A DNA stretch of 41,005 nt from Rhizobiaceae bacterium (GCA_905339215.1 CAJPFN010000044.1:1-41005); one strand, 5' to 3'. Counted from the stretch's first letter, positions 25,345 through 37,489 are shown. The notes: generated by a model from the letters alone, not told the origin. Program-made: numbers and translations.

Positions 25345-25370
25345 CCCTTCTCCCCTTGCGGGGGAAAGGG
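25345..25370. repeat. Half RIME-like hairpin after mtnN
   Basis: CCCTTCTCCCC and GGGGGAAAGGG flank a TTGC loop, with two mismatched positions. This is the same core as the hairpins of the repeat at 22298-22464. It follows the mtnN stop by 9 bp on the minus strand and could act as a weak terminator or message-end hairpin. Confidence 0.55.
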
Positions 25371-25378
25371 ATGGCGCC

Positions 25379-26011
25379 TCAGCCGAGCAGGCCGGCGCGG
25401 ATTTCGGCCTCGAGGCGGTCGACGGCGACGGCGAGCTTCTCGTCGATGACGTGGAGGTATTCGGTCCAGTCGCCGACGTGGCGCAGCTCGGCGGCGCCGT
25501 CGGAGATGCCGCGCAGGCCGACCAGCGGCAGGTCGAAATGGTGGCAGGCGCGCAGCACGGCAAACGTCTCCATGTCGACCATGTCGGCGGCAACCGCATC
25601 GTAGGCGGCGCCCGAGACGATCGAGGCGCCGGTGGCGAGCGTGGCTTCGGGGATGCCGGGAATGCGCAGCGGCATGTCGACGACCGCCGGCAGGTCGAGG
25701 AACGGCGTGGCGCCCTTGTCGAAGCCGAGCGCGGTGGCGTCCATGTCGCGGTAGGAAACGGCAGAGGCCTGGTAGACGCCGGTCTGCTCCAGCGTGCGGC
25801 TGCCGGCGGAACCGAGCGAGACGACGAGGTCGGGCGCCCTGCCCGCCGCGGCGAGCCGCGCCAGATGGGCGCCGAGGCGCACGCCCGCCTCGACCGGGCC
25901 GACACCGGTCATCAGCGGGGAGAAGCGGGCCTTGAGATGCGGGCCGTATTCGGCGTCGACCGCCATGACGAAGAGCACGGAACGGCCGGCGATCGCGGTC
26001 GGGTCGGCCAT
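25379..26011 (-). CDS. mtnN: 5'-methylthioadenosine/S-adenosylhomocysteine nucleosidase-like protein
   Basis: A 210-residue nucleoside phosphorylase-fold protein. LFVMAVDAEYGPHL carries the N-terminal catalytic glutamate near residue 21. VSLGSAGS (64-71) is the phosphate/ribose loop, VDMETFAV (145-152) the purine/ribose-binding motif with E148, and ISD (169-171) the catalytic aspartate. It would hydrolyse methylthioadenosine or S-adenosylhomocysteine to adenine plus the thioribose. The ATG at 26011 is 5 bp after the thioesterase stop, so the two genes are an operon. Members annotated as general phosphorylases exist, so substrate range is less certain than the fold. Confidence 0.85.
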   Translation of the reverse strand: MADPTAIAGRSVLFVMAVDAEYGPHLKARFSPLMTGVGPVEAGVRLGAHLARLAAAGRAPDLVVSLGSAGSRTLEQTGVYQASAVSYRDMDATALGFDKGATPFLDLPAVVDMPLRIPGIPEATLATGASIVSGAAYDAVAADMVDMETFAVLRACHHFDLPLVGLRGISDGAAELRHVGDWTEYLHVIDEKLAVAVDRLEAEIRAGLLG

Positions 26012-26016
26012 CGCGG

Positions 26017-26475
26017 TCAGCCCGACAGGCCTTCGCGGCCGGTGATCGTCATCATCGTGCCGGTCATGGTGGCGATCAGCTTGGCCTCGCCGTCGGCGGC
26101 GATGGCGTAGGCCTGGCCGTCGGCGACGATGATGGTGCGGCCGGGCTTGGTGACCGAGCCGCGGAAAAGGAAGCGCTCGCCCTTGCCCGGCGCCAAGAGG
26201 TTGACCTTGAACTCGATGGTCAGCACGGCGGCATCCTCCGGCATCATCGAGAAGGCGGCGAAGCCGCAGGCCGAATCGAGCGCGGTCGAGATGACGCCGG
26301 CGTGGAGGAAGCCGTGCTGCTGGGTGAGCGCCGCCGCATAGGGCATCTCGATCTCGACGATGCCGCGGGTGACGCGGGTCAGCTCGGCGCCGATGGTGCG
26401 CATGGCCGGCTGGCGGGCGAAGCTGGCGCGCACGCGCTCCTCGAATCCGGAGACAGGTATCGGCCCGCGCGCCAT
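26017..26475 (-). CDS. PaaI-family (hotdog) thioesterase
   Basis: A 152-residue hotdog protein. The motif QQHGFLHAGVISTALDSACGFAA (core HAGVISTALDSACG) gives the PaaI/4HBT active-site helix with its aspartate. A later VEFKVNLLAPGKG-like strand (IEFKVNLLAPGKGE) supports the family. It probably hydrolyses acyl- or aryl-CoA thioesters in the cytoplasm. AAGGA lies seven bases before the ATG. It is co-transcribed with mtnN, a pairing without an obvious metabolic link. Confidence 0.9.
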   Translation of the reverse strand: MARGPIPVSGFEERVRASFARQPAMRTIGAELTRVTRGIVEIEMPYAAALTQQHGFLHAGVISTALDSACGFAAFSMMPEDAAVLTIEFKVNLLAPGKGERFLFRGSVTKPGRTIIVADGQAYAIAADGEAKLIATMTGTMMTITGREGLSG

Positions 26476-26587
26476 GGTGATGTCCTTCGCTGCTTCTTTC
26501 GCTTATCGCAAAGCGAGGCGGCGGACGCAACGCCATTGCTGCGATGCAGCATAGAGATGCCGGTAACGCCGCAGGGGCCGGCGACGG

Positions 26588-27040
26588 TCAGTTGAGGACG
26601 AGGATCGAGGCGTTGAGCAGGGCAGCGAAGGCGACCCAGGCGGCGTAGGGCACGAACATCCACGCCGCCGGCCGGTCGACGACCCATGTCGCGGCGACGA
26701 AGGCGAGGATGGTGACGAGAAGGGCCGAGACGACGGCGAGCGCGGCGCCGATCCAGTGGGCGGCGAAGAACACCGGCGACCAGAGGAAGTTGAGGACGAG
26801 CTGGGCCGCCCAGAGCTTCATCGCCGCCCCGCCGGCGTCGCGGCGGAAGGTGCGCCAGCCGGCCACGGCGACGAGCACGTAGAGGATCGTCCAGACCGGG
26901 GCGAAGATCCAGTTCGGCGGGTTGAAGGACGGCTTGGCAAGGGCCGCGTACCAGCCGTCGGGCCGCGTGACCGAGCCGATCGCGAGGCCGCCGCCGATGA
27001 CGACGACGAGAAAGACGACCAGGGAGATCCGGTTCCTCAA
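26588..27040 (-). CDS. tspO: TspO/MBR-family tryptophan-rich sensory protein
   Basis: A 150-residue membrane protein with five hydrophobic spans and the TspO landmarks: KPSFNPPNWIFAPVWTILYVL (core FNPPNWIFAPVWT) and LNFLWSPVFF, plus many tryptophans. Relatives bind porphyrins and modulate tetrapyrrole and stress responses in the outer or inner membrane. The start is TTG at 27040 (reads LRNRISLVV), with GGAG nine bases upstream. It is separated from the thioesterase gene by 112 bp and from rsmB by 68 bp, where only a short AGGGG/CCCCT stem is seen. Confidence 0.92.
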   Translation of the reverse strand: MRNRISLVVFLVVVIGGGLAIGSVTRPDGWYAALAKPSFNPPNWIFAPVWTILYVLVAVAGWRTFRRDAGGAAMKLWAAQLVLNFLWSPVFFAAHWIGAALAVVSALLVTILAFVAATWVVDRPAAWMFVPYAAWVAFAALLNASILVLN

Positions 27041-27108
27041 GCGCTGCCGCTCCGACGTTGCAGGGGATCACGCCCCTTGCGATGAAATTGGCGCGGCGAC
27101 GGCGCCCG

Positions 27109-28398
27109 TCAACCGCGGCGGTCGAGCGCGGCGAAGAAAAACCCGTCGGTGCCGGTGTGCAAGGGGCCGAGCGCGATGCCGAGGCCGGGCGCGATGCGCA
27201 CGGCGTCCGCCCTGCCCGGGAAGCGGCTTTGCCACAAGGCGGCGTGATCGGCCGGCGCGAAATCGCGATGGCGGCCGAGGAAGGCGGCGACCTGGCGGGC
27301 ATTCTCCTCGGCGAAGACCGAGCAGGTGATGTAGCAGAGGCGCCCGCCCGGCTTCACGTAGGCACGCGCGGCGTCGAGGATCGCCGCCTGCTCGGCGACG
27401 CGGGTTTCCAGCTGGCGCGGCGACAGCCGCCACTTGGCGTCGGGACGGCGGCGCCAGGTGCCGGCGCCGGTGCACGGCGCATCGATGACGACGAGGTCCA
27501 TGCCGCCGGCGAGCGAGGCAAGCTCGGCGGGCCTGGCCACGACCTGGACGTTGCGGCTCTCGGCGCGGCGCAGACGGTCGAAGATCGGCGCCAGCCGCGC
27601 CTTTTCCGAATCGTGGGCGAAGATCTGGCCGCGATTGTCCATCGCCGCCGACAGCGCCAGCGTCTTGCCGCCGGCCCCGGCGCAGAAGTCGAGCACCTGC
27701 ATGTCGGCTGTCGCGCCGGCGAGTTCGGCGGCGATCTGCGAGCCCTCGTCCTGGACCTCGAACCAGCCCTTCTGGAAGGCCGGCTCCGCCTGGACGTTCG
27801 GATGGCGGCCGGCGCCCTCGATCGGCGGGATGCGGATGCCGAAGGGCGCGAGCGCGGTGGCGGCAGCTCCCGTGCCGGCAAGCTCTTCGATGACTTTCGT
27901 GCGCGCCGCACGCAGCGGATTGACCCTCAGGTCGAGCGGCGGGCGCCCGGCAAGCGCGGCCGTCTCGGCGACCCAGTCGTCGCCGAACGCTTCCATGAGA
28001 TGGGGCACGCACCAGTCGGGGCAGTCGGCGCGCACCGCGTCGGGCGCATCGGCGAGGTCGCGCGCGGCGATGCCGGCGCGCTCGCCGGCAGAAAGCGCCT
28101 CCGGCGCGAAACGGTCGCCGGCGAGAGCCGCGCCGAGCGAGGCCGGCGTCTCGCCCCATTCGAGGATGAGGGCGCCGAAGCCCAGCGCCCGCGAGGTATC
28201 GGCGCCGAAGAGCCAGGCCGCGGAGCGCCTGCGCCTCAAGGCGTCGTAGACGATGTTGCCGATCGCGGCGCGGTCGCCGGCACCGGCGAAGCGGTGGGAG
28301 AGACCCCAGTCCTTCAGCGCGTCCGCCGCCGGACGATGCCTTTTCTCGATGTCGTCGAGCACCTCGATGGCTGCGGCCAGCCTTCCGCCCAGTCTCAT
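27109..28398 (-). CDS. rsmB: 16S rRNA m5C methyltransferase-family protein (RsmB/NOL1/NOP2)
   Basis: A 429-residue RNA cytosine-C5 methyltransferase. An N-terminal NusB-like helical domain (1-130) precedes the methyltransferase domain. The SAM motif DFCAGAGGKT is at 237-246. The two catalytic cysteines are C309 in DAPCTG and C359 in ITCSVF. The C-terminal LGPLHTGTDGFFFAAL motif is also typical. It would methylate 16S rRNA, probably C967 as in E. coli RsmB. The ATG at 28398 is taken since the frame upstream overlaps the acetyltransferase gene. In rhizobia this gene is commonly found in the same region as guaB and guaA, as here. Confidence 0.9.
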   Translation of the reverse strand: MRLGGRLAAAIEVLDDIEKRHRPAADALKDWGLSHRFAGAGDRAAIGNIVYDALRRRRSAAWLFGADTSRALGFGALILEWGETPASLGAALAGDRFAPEALSAGERAGIAARDLADAPDAVRADCPDWCVPHLMEAFGDDWVAETAALAGRPPLDLRVNPLRAARTKVIEELAGTGAAATALAPFGIRIPPIEGAGRHPNVQAEPAFQKGWFEVQDEGSQIAAELAGATADMQVLDFCAGAGGKTLALSAAMDNRGQIFAHDSEKARLAPIFDRLRRAESRNVQVVARPAELASLAGGMDLVVIDAPCTGAGTWRRRPDAKWRLSPRQLETRVAEQAAILDAARAYVKPGGRLCYITCSVFAEENARQVAAFLGRHRDFAPADHAALWQSRFPGRADAVRIAPGLGIALGPLHTGTDGFFFAALDRRG

Positions 28399-28439
28399 GT
28401 CGCGCTTCCCGTTTTCGGCAGACCCGATCGCGGCAAGAG

Positions 28440-28973
28440 CTATCCGGGGCCGGGGATTTGCGCAAGGGGCGCGGCGGCGCGCGCGGCGGCCCAATCGGGC
28501 CGAAGGATGGCGAGGTTCAGCTCGTCGCGGTGGACGCCGTGGAAGTAGGCGGCGCCGCGCGCCACGCCCTCGGCGACGAATCCCACCGCCTCGTAGACGC
28601 GGCGGGCGCGCAGGTTGTCGGGGAAGGCGCCGATGGCGAGCCGGTGGGTGGCTGTGGTTTCGAAGACATGGTCGACGACGGCGCGCATCATCGCCTTGCC
28701 GACGCCGTGGCCCGGCCGCGACACCGCCACGCGCTTGACCAGCGCCACCCGATCGGCGGCACGCGCGCCGCGCACGATGGCGAAGCCGACCGGCTCGCCG
28801 TCCAGGCGTGAGATCAGATAGTCGTACCGCTCGTCGGCGAGCGCCTCGCGGTGACGGGCCTCGTCCCAGCGCCCGACCAGCGCCTCGTAGCCGGGGAGCC
28901 GCTCCGTCGCCATGACGAAGGGAAGGTCGGCCAAGGTCGCCGCAGCCAGCTCCAGTTCGTGATCTCCGGCCAT
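28440..28973 (-). CDS. GNAT-family N-acetyltransferase
   Basis: A 177-residue acetyltransferase. The acetyl-CoA binding loop is VALVKRVAVSRPGHGVGKAMM (core RPGHGVGKAM), followed by LAIGAFPDNLRARRVYEAVGFVAEG (core NLRARRVYEAVGF), the standard GNAT C-terminal half. The end gives a conserved DELNLAILRP. The target is unknown; small amines or ribosomal proteins are typical. The ATG at 28973 starts MAGDHELELAAATL; extensions upstream are not conserved-looking. It lies 41 bp from rsmB on the same strand and may be cotranscribed with it. Confidence 0.88.
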   Translation of the reverse strand: MAGDHELELAAATLADLPFVMATERLPGYEALVGRWDEARHREALADERYDYLISRLDGEPVGFAIVRGARAADRVALVKRVAVSRPGHGVGKAMMRAVVDHVFETTATHRLAIGAFPDNLRARRVYEAVGFVAEGVARGAAYFHGVHRDELNLAILRPDWAAARAAAPLAQIPGPG

Positions 28974-29074
28974 CGTCCCGCGTTCCCCGTTTCGCCACCG
29001 GCGGCGAAGGAAAAGACGATCCGGCCGTTCCTGTCCAGCCGGGAACGCAGGCAACCGTCCGGCCGGCCGGCCGG

Positions 29075-29110
29075 AAAGGCGAAAGGGCGGCGCCCGGAAG
29101 GACGCCGCCC
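29075..29110 (-). terminator. Rho-independent-like terminator of katG
   Basis: On the minus strand GGGCGGCG (29110-29103) and CGCCGCCC (29092-29085) form an 8-bp stem with a 10-base loop. It is followed by TTTCGCCTTT. It lies 30 bp beyond the katG stop. The T-tract is interrupted, so termination may be partial. Confidence 0.6.
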
Positions 29111-29139
29111 CGCCATTCCTCGGTGGCCGGGACCGCCGG

Positions 29140-31536
<2,397 letters not shown>

Positions 31537-31555
31537 CTATGACGCAGCCCGATGC

Positions 31556-31615
31556 TCAGCCCATCGATCGGGCGCCACAGGCGCCGATCACGGCGGTAAC
31601 GGTCGGTTCCGTCAT
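31556..31615 (-). CDS. Possible katG leader ORF, 19 codons
   Basis: On the minus strand, GGGAGG is followed after eight bases by an ATG at 31615. This opens MTEPTVTAVIGACGARSMG and a TGA at 31558-31556. The ribosome site is far better than expected by chance. The ORF lies between the divergent promoter region and katG, and a GCCCGAT/ATCGGGC hairpin overlaps its stop codon. It could be a regulatory leader peptide, a remnant of a gene, or noise. It resembles no protein I know. Confidence 0.35.
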   Translation of the reverse strand: MTEPTVTAVIGACGARSMG

Positions 31616-31701
31616 GGCTTTCGCCTCCCTTACCCTTTCTGGTCGGTAGAAAAATCGCCACCGGTCGCCACCCCCACGGGGCGCCAGTTTTGAACGGTTC
31701 C

Positions 31702-31767
31702 AGACTAGCCAAAGGGGATGATAAAAACAAATTGCCTTTCCTGCTCGTTACGATAACTTTTCATTAT
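31702..31767. promoter_or_regulatory. Divergent oxyR-katG control region
   Basis: An AT-rich block in otherwise GC-rich DNA. ATAA-N7-TTAT at 31753-31767 matches the half-site pattern of OxyR boxes, and a weaker ATAA-N7-TTGC lies at 31721-31735. For oxyR, TTGCCT (31732-31737), 16 bases and TAACTT (31754-31759) would start RNA at or near the ATG. For katG, minus-strand TTGTTT (31730-31725), 17 bases and TAGTCT (31707-31702) is possible. The rest of the 442-bp gap (31324-31701) holds only the candidate leader ORF. Assignments are by eye. Confidence 0.4.
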
Positions 31768-32761
31768 GATAAAAATCACCATCCGCCAGATGCAGTATTT
31801 CGAGGCGCTGGCGCAGACGCTGCATTTCGGCCGCGCTGCCGAGGCCGTCGGCGTCACCCAGCCGGCGCTCTCGACCCAGGTCGCCGAGATGGAGGAACGG
31901 CTCGGCTGCCGTCTCTTCGACCGCAGCGGCAAGACGGTGCGCCTGACCGAGGAGGCGCGCGCCATGCAGCCGCGGATCGCCCGCATCCTGGAGGAACTGC
32001 GCGAGCTGGAGACCTCGGCGCGGCGCGGACGGATCGCCATGGAGGGCCGCTTCCGGCTGGGCATCATCCCGACGGTGGCGCCCTACCTGCTGCCCAGGGC
32101 GCTGCCGGAACTGCGCCAGCGCTTCCCGGCGCTTCTCCTCGAGCTGCGCGAAGCGGTGACCGGCGCGCTCGTCGAGGAGACGCTCGCGGGACGCATCGAC
32201 GCCTTCGTCGCGGCGACGCCGGTCGACGGTTCCGGCCTCGTCACGGAAGAGCTTTTCGACGATCGCTTCTTCCTCGCCGTCCCGGCAAACGATCCCGGCT
32301 TCGCCGCCCCGCCGGTGCCGCCGGAGAGCCCGGCGCTGGAGCGCCTCATGTTGCTCGAGGAAGGCCACTGCCTGCGCGAACAGGCGCTCGCGGTGTGCGG
32401 CTCGGTGAAGCCAACGGCAATGGCCAACTACGGCGCGACGAGCCTGACCACCTTGATGCAGATGGTGGCGCACGGGCTCGGCGTGACGCTGGTGCCGGAG
32501 ATTGCGGTGGCCAGCGGGGCGATCCTGCCCGGCGTGCGCGCCGTGCCCTTCGCCGAGCCGATGCCGGCGCGCACGCTCTGCCTCGCCTGGCGGCGCAACA
32601 GCGCGCGGCGCGCCGAATGCCTGGAACTGGCGGAAATCCTCAAGGCGATGGCGCCGGCCTCAGACCGCCCCGGCGAGATGCAGCGCGAACCAAACCCAGC
32701 CGAGCCCGAGGACGGCCGCCCCCAGTTGGAACAGCGGGCTGCGCAGGCGCAGCCGGTTTGA
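31766..32761 (+). CDS. oxyR: Peroxide-sensing LysR-type regulator OxyR
   Basis: A 331-residue LysR-family activator. The N-terminal helix-turn-helix is TIRQMQYFEALAQTLHFGRAAEAVGVTQPALS (core FGRAAEAVGVTQPALS). The ligand domain holds the OxyR redox motif: C202 and C211 in LLEEGHCLREQALAVCG, with the same nine-residue spacing as E. coli C199-C208. It forms a disulfide on peroxide exposure and activates targets such as the divergent katG. No ribosome site precedes the ATG at 31766, suggesting a leaderless or very short leader. The protein is about 25 residues longer than E. coli OxyR; the extra tail overlaps the convergent MAPEG gene by 102 bp and is proline- and glutamine-rich. Confidence 0.93.
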   Translation: MIKITIRQMQYFEALAQTLHFGRAAEAVGVTQPALSTQVAEMEERLGCRLFDRSGKTVRLTEEARAMQPRIARILEELRELETSARRGRIAMEGRFRLGIIPTVAPYLLPRALPELRQRFPALLLELREAVTGALVEETLAGRIDAFVAATPVDGSGLVTEELFDDRFFLAVPANDPGFAAPPVPPESPALERLMLLEEGHCLREQALAVCGSVKPTAMANYGATSLTTLMQMVAHGLGVTLVPEIAVASGAILPGVRAVPFAEPMPARTLCLAWRRNSARRAECLELAEILKAMAPASDRPGEMQREPNPAEPEDGRPQLEQRAAQAQPV

Positions 32762-33079
32762 GGTCAGGTGCACCCAGGCGTGCACGTAACGGAGCGCGAT
32801 GAAGATCCATGCCAGCGAAAGCGTGACGATCCCGACGCCGCCGGTGGCGTAAAGCGCCAGGCAGAGCACGTGGAACAGCACCGGCAGTTCGAACTGGTTC
32901 ATCAGGTTGCTGGAGACGGTGATGCTCGATTCCGGCTCGGCGCCACGCAGCTTGAACTGGGCGGCGCGCGCCTCGCCGGTGCGCACCGAGGCGCGGCGCC
33001 GCACCCCCAGCACGACGTAGACGACATAGACGAGAAGCACATGCGCGAGCATGGGCCAGAAGATCGCGGTGGGGGTCAT
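32660..33079 (-). CDS. MAPEG-family membrane protein
   Basis: A 139-residue protein with four hydrophobic segments. The MAPEG pattern SSNLMNQFELPVLFHVLCLALY (core NQFELPVLFHVLCL) is followed by RYVHAWVHLTSNRLRLR (core YVHAWVHLTSNRLR), where the family binds glutathione or lipids. Bacterial members are of mostly unknown role; eukaryotic ones are glutathione- and eicosanoid-metabolising enzymes. The ATG at 33079 has GGAG close upstream. Its 3' end runs 102 bp into the oxyR gene on the opposite strand. Being next to katG-oxyR, a link to oxidative stress is conceivable but not shown. Confidence 0.88.
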   Translation of the reverse strand: MTPTAIFWPMLAHVLLVYVVYVVLGVRRRASVRTGEARAAQFKLRGAEPESSITVSSNLMNQFELPVLFHVLCLALYATGGVGIVTLSLAWIFIALRYVHAWVHLTSNRLRLRSPLFQLGAAVLGLGWVWFALHLAGAV

Positions 33080-33345
33080 GAGCTCTCCGTGCCGGGGTAT
33101 CGCGGCGGACGGGACGCCCGGCCGCGTTGCGCGAGACTAGCATCGGGAAGGCCCCTGCCAAGACATCCGGAAGGGCCGTCCACCGCTAAGGACAGGCTGG
33201 CGGCAGGCATGTTCGACGCACTTTTCCACTTGATCGATCCCTGCGGTATGATGGGCAAATTCCGTCGACGCCGGGAAAGTGCAGGCCTCTGCAGAACGCC
33301 AGCCAACGCCCCGGGGCCGACGACAGACGACACCACGGGGGCCAC

Positions 33346-33630
33346 TTGAAACGCGCATTCCTGTTCGGCCTCACGGTCCAGCTGATCATCGTCGGCGTGA
33401 TCTTCCTTCTTCTCGGCGAACAGATGATCCCGATGGCGCGATCGCCGGTTATCGGCATCGTCGCCCTGTGCCTCGCCGCCGCTAGCGGGTTTTTCGCGTG
33501 GAAAGCGGCTCTGCACCCGTCGTGGCCGGTCAAGATCGGTATGTGGATCGCCGGCTTCCTCGCCGTCTATGTCGCAATCCCGGTCATCGAGATCGTCGCC
33601 GTGATGGCGATTGCGGTCTTCTCGAACTGA
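33346..33630 (+). CDS. Small predicted membrane protein, function unknown
   Basis: A 94-residue hydrophobic protein with three probable membrane spans, at about residues 5-23 (FLFGLTVQLIIVGVIFLLL), 34-51 and 66-90. There are no recognised motifs. The start is TTG at 33346 (reads KRAFLFG after the initiator), with a weak GGGGG upstream; the next methionine at residue 27 would remove the first span, so TTG is preferred. A TATGAT -10-like sequence lies about 100 bp upstream. It precedes the Uma2 gene by 83 bp and could be cotranscribed with it. Coding character is plausible but rests on hydrophobic pattern only. Confidence 0.6.
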   Translation: MKRAFLFGLTVQLIIVGVIFLLLGEQMIPMARSPVIGIVALCLAAASGFFAWKAALHPSWPVKIGMWIAGFLAVYVAIPVIEIVAVMAIAVFSN

Positions 33631-33713
33631 AGCGCGGCCGGAGGCAAAGCGGCGCGCAAGACACCGTCTTCCGGCCATGGTAGGCTGGCAAGCCGACAAG
33701 CAAGGATGCTGGC

Positions 33714-34286
33714 ATGAACGTCATCGCCACCCGCGCCGCCGACGGACTGCCCCGCCGTTCGTTCACCGTGGCGGAAATCCGCCGCATGGTCGAGGCGGGC
33801 ATCATCGCCGAGGACGAGAACTTCGAGCTGATCGAAGGGGAGATCGTGCCGATGTCGCCCAAGGGGAACCAGCACGAGGTGATGAAGGCGGCGTTGAATC
33901 GACTACTGGCAAGGACCGCGCCGGACGATCTCCGCCTCGGGGTCGAGTCGTCCGTCTATCTCGACGAGCGAACCTTCGTCGAACCCGACCTTTGCCTCTA
34001 CCCTCTCCGGCTCATGCCGGAGGATGTGAGGGGCACAGACGTCATCCTCGCCGTCGAGGTGGCGGGCGCATCGCTCGGCTACGACCGCGGGCTGAAAGCG
34101 CGTCTCTACGCCCGCTATGGCGTCAACGAACTCTGGGTCGTCGAGGCGGAGACGCGCGAGACCTGGGTCCACCGCCAACCCCATGCGGACGGCCAGTGGG
34201 GCAGCATCGAGAGGGTTGCCACCGACACGCCGCTTTCGCCGGCGGCGCTGCCGCAGATCAGCGTGCGGATGGCCGACCTGCGCTGA
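33714..34286 (+). CDS. Uma2-family (DUF820) endonuclease-like protein
   Basis: A 190-residue protein of the Uma2 family, a PD-(D/E)XK nuclease fold. The start segment SFTVAEIRRMVEAGIIAEDENFELIEGEIVPMSPKG (core NFELIEGEIVPMSP) is diagnostic. Catalytic positions are the aspartate in VEPDLCLYP and the glutamate in ILAVEVAGASLGYDRGLKARLYARYGV (core LAVEVAGASLGYD), where the lysine follows in the next helix. Members are often single genes with suspected toxin or mobile nuclease roles; most are uncharacterised. AAGGA lies seven bases before the ATG. Composition is like the surroundings. Confidence 0.88.
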   Translation: MNVIATRAADGLPRRSFTVAEIRRMVEAGIIAEDENFELIEGEIVPMSPKGNQHEVMKAALNRLLARTAPDDLRLGVESSVYLDERTFVEPDLCLYPLRLMPEDVRGTDVILAVEVAGASLGYDRGLKARLYARYGVNELWVVEAETRETWVHRQPHADGQWGSIERVATDTPLSPAALPQISVRMADLR

Positions 34287-34324
34287 CCCCTACTCCGAAA
34301 TCCGAGCCGGCTTGAACGCCCGCC

Positions 34325-35827
<1,503 letters not shown>

Positions 35828-36058
35828 TGCCGATCCCTGAATGCGAGACTGGGGAGCGCCGACGCGATTGCCCGCACCCCGACTCGGAAGTCGTCCGTTC
35901 ATGATTGGCGCCGGCTGGTACCACGTCCGGCCGGAGATGGAAAGCGACGGCCGGCGGCGCCGCGCAGAAATCGTCCGGGCGTGCCGGCGAACGTTGACGG
36001 ATGTCCGGGGCGGGCCTATTCGCTGCCGACCCCACGCCGCCAGCGCGGCGCCCACCGG

Positions 36059-37489
36059 ATGCCGAGATTCCCCGTGAACCGCATCGTCCCGCTCGTGCTC
36101 GCGGTCGCGCTCTTCATGGAGCAGATGGATTCGACCGTCATCTCGACGGCGCTGCCGGCGATCGCGGCCGACATCGGCACCAGCCCGGTGGCCCTGAAGC
36201 TGGCGCTGACGGCCTATCTCGTCTCGGTGGCGATCTTCATTCCGGTCAGTTCGTGGATGGCCGACCGCTTCGGCCCGCGGCGGCTGTTCCGCTGGGCGAT
36301 CGCCGTGTTCGTGCTCGGCTCGGTCGCCTGTGCCGCCTCAGGTTCGCTTTCCGCCTTCGTGGTGGCGCGTTTTGTGCAGGGCATGGGCGGCGCGATGATG
36401 ACGCCGGTGGCGCGGCTCGTGCTGGTGCGCACCACGCCGAAACGCGACCTCGTCTCGGCGATGGCCTGGCTGACGGTGCCAGGCCTGATCGGCCCGCTGG
36501 TCGGGCCGCCGGTCGGCGGCTTCATCACCACCTTCTTCACCTGGCACTGGATCTTCCTGGTCAACGTGCCGATCGGCGCGGCCGGCATCCTGCTCGCCGG
36601 GCGCCTGTTGCCCGAGATCGAGCCGGCGGGCGGAGGCAGCATCGACGCGACCGGCTTCGTGCTCTCGGCAATCGCGGCCTCCGGCGTCGTCTTCGGCCTG
36701 TCGGTGATCAGCCTGCCGGCGCTGCCGCCGGCCGTCGGCTTCGTCACGCTGGCCGCCGGCATTGCCGCCGCGTTCCTCTATAGGGCGCACGCGCGGCGCA
36801 TGGCCCGCCCGCTGCTCGACCTCGGCCTCTTCGCCAACCGCACGTTCCGGGCGGCAATCGCCGGCGGCGCGCTGTTCCGCGTCGGCTCGGGCGCGGTGCC
36901 ATTCCTGTTGCCGCTGATGTTCCAGCTCGGCTTCGGCATGACGCCGTTCCAGTCGGGCCTGCTCACCTTCGCCTCGGCGATCGGGGCCATCGCCATGAAG
37001 TTCCTGGCGCCGCTCACCCTGCGGTTCGGCGGCTTCCGCGCCGTGCTCGTCGCCTCGGCGCTCATCGGCGCGGCTTTCATCGCCGCCAACGCGGCATTCA
37101 CGCCGCAGACGCCGGCCGGCGCGATCATCGCCGTGCTGATCGGCGCCGGCTTCCTCCGCTCGCTGTTCTTCACCTCGTCCAACGCGCTGGTGTTCGCCGA
37201 TCTCGAGCCGGGCGAGATGAGCCAGGCGACGGCGATCTCGGCGGTGTCGCAGCAGATATCGATCGCGCTCGGCGTGGCGGTCGCCGGCGGCATCCTCGAG
37301 GCGACGACGCTGGTCACGGGCGAACCGATCGGGCTTGCGGCCTTTTCCACCGCCTTCGTCATCGTCGGCGGCCTGACGGCGCTTGCAGCAATCCCCTTCC
37401 TCACCCTGCCCGGCGACGCCGGAAGCGCGGTTTCGGGGCATGGCCGCGGCAAGGGCGACACGGACAACACGCCGCCGGCAGCGGGCTAG
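36059..37489 (+). CDS. MFS efflux transporter (DHA2-like)
   Basis: A 476-residue multispan membrane protein. [23 protein letters not shown] (core [16 protein letters not shown]) is the motif D region of drug:H+ antiporters. [13 protein letters not shown] is motif A, and [15 protein letters not shown] is motif C of exporters. Length and motifs fit the 14-span DHA2 (EmrB/QacA) group. It probably exports a drug or toxic metabolite with proton influx. The start is ATG at 36059 without a clear ribosome site; GTG at 36074 is an alternative. The stop codon interlocks with that of the convergent rlmE in a CTAG (37486-37489). There is no partner EmrA-like gene here. Confidence 0.9.
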   Translation: MPRFPVNRIVPLVLAVALFMEQMDSTVISTALPAIAADIGTSPVALKLALTAYLVSVAIFIPVSSWMADRFGPRRLFRWAIAVFVLGSVACAASGSLSAFVVARFVQGMGGAMMTPVARLVLVRTTPKRDLVSAMAWLTVPGLIGPLVGPPVGGFITTFFTWHWIFLVNVPIGAAGILLAGRLLPEIEPAGGGSIDATGFVLSAIAASGVVFGLSVISLPALPPAVGFVTLAAGIAAAFLYRAHARRMARPLLDLGLFANRTFRAAIAGGALFRVGSGAVPFLLPLMFQLGFGMTPFQSGLLTFASAIGAIAMKFLAPLTLRFGGFRAVLVASALIGAAFIAANAAFTPQTPAGAIIAVLIGAGFLRSLFFTSSNALVFADLEPGEMSQATAISAVSQQISIALGVAVAGGILEATTLVTGEPIGLAAFSTAFVIVGGLTALAAIPFLTLPGDAGSAVSGHGRGKGDTDNTPPAAG

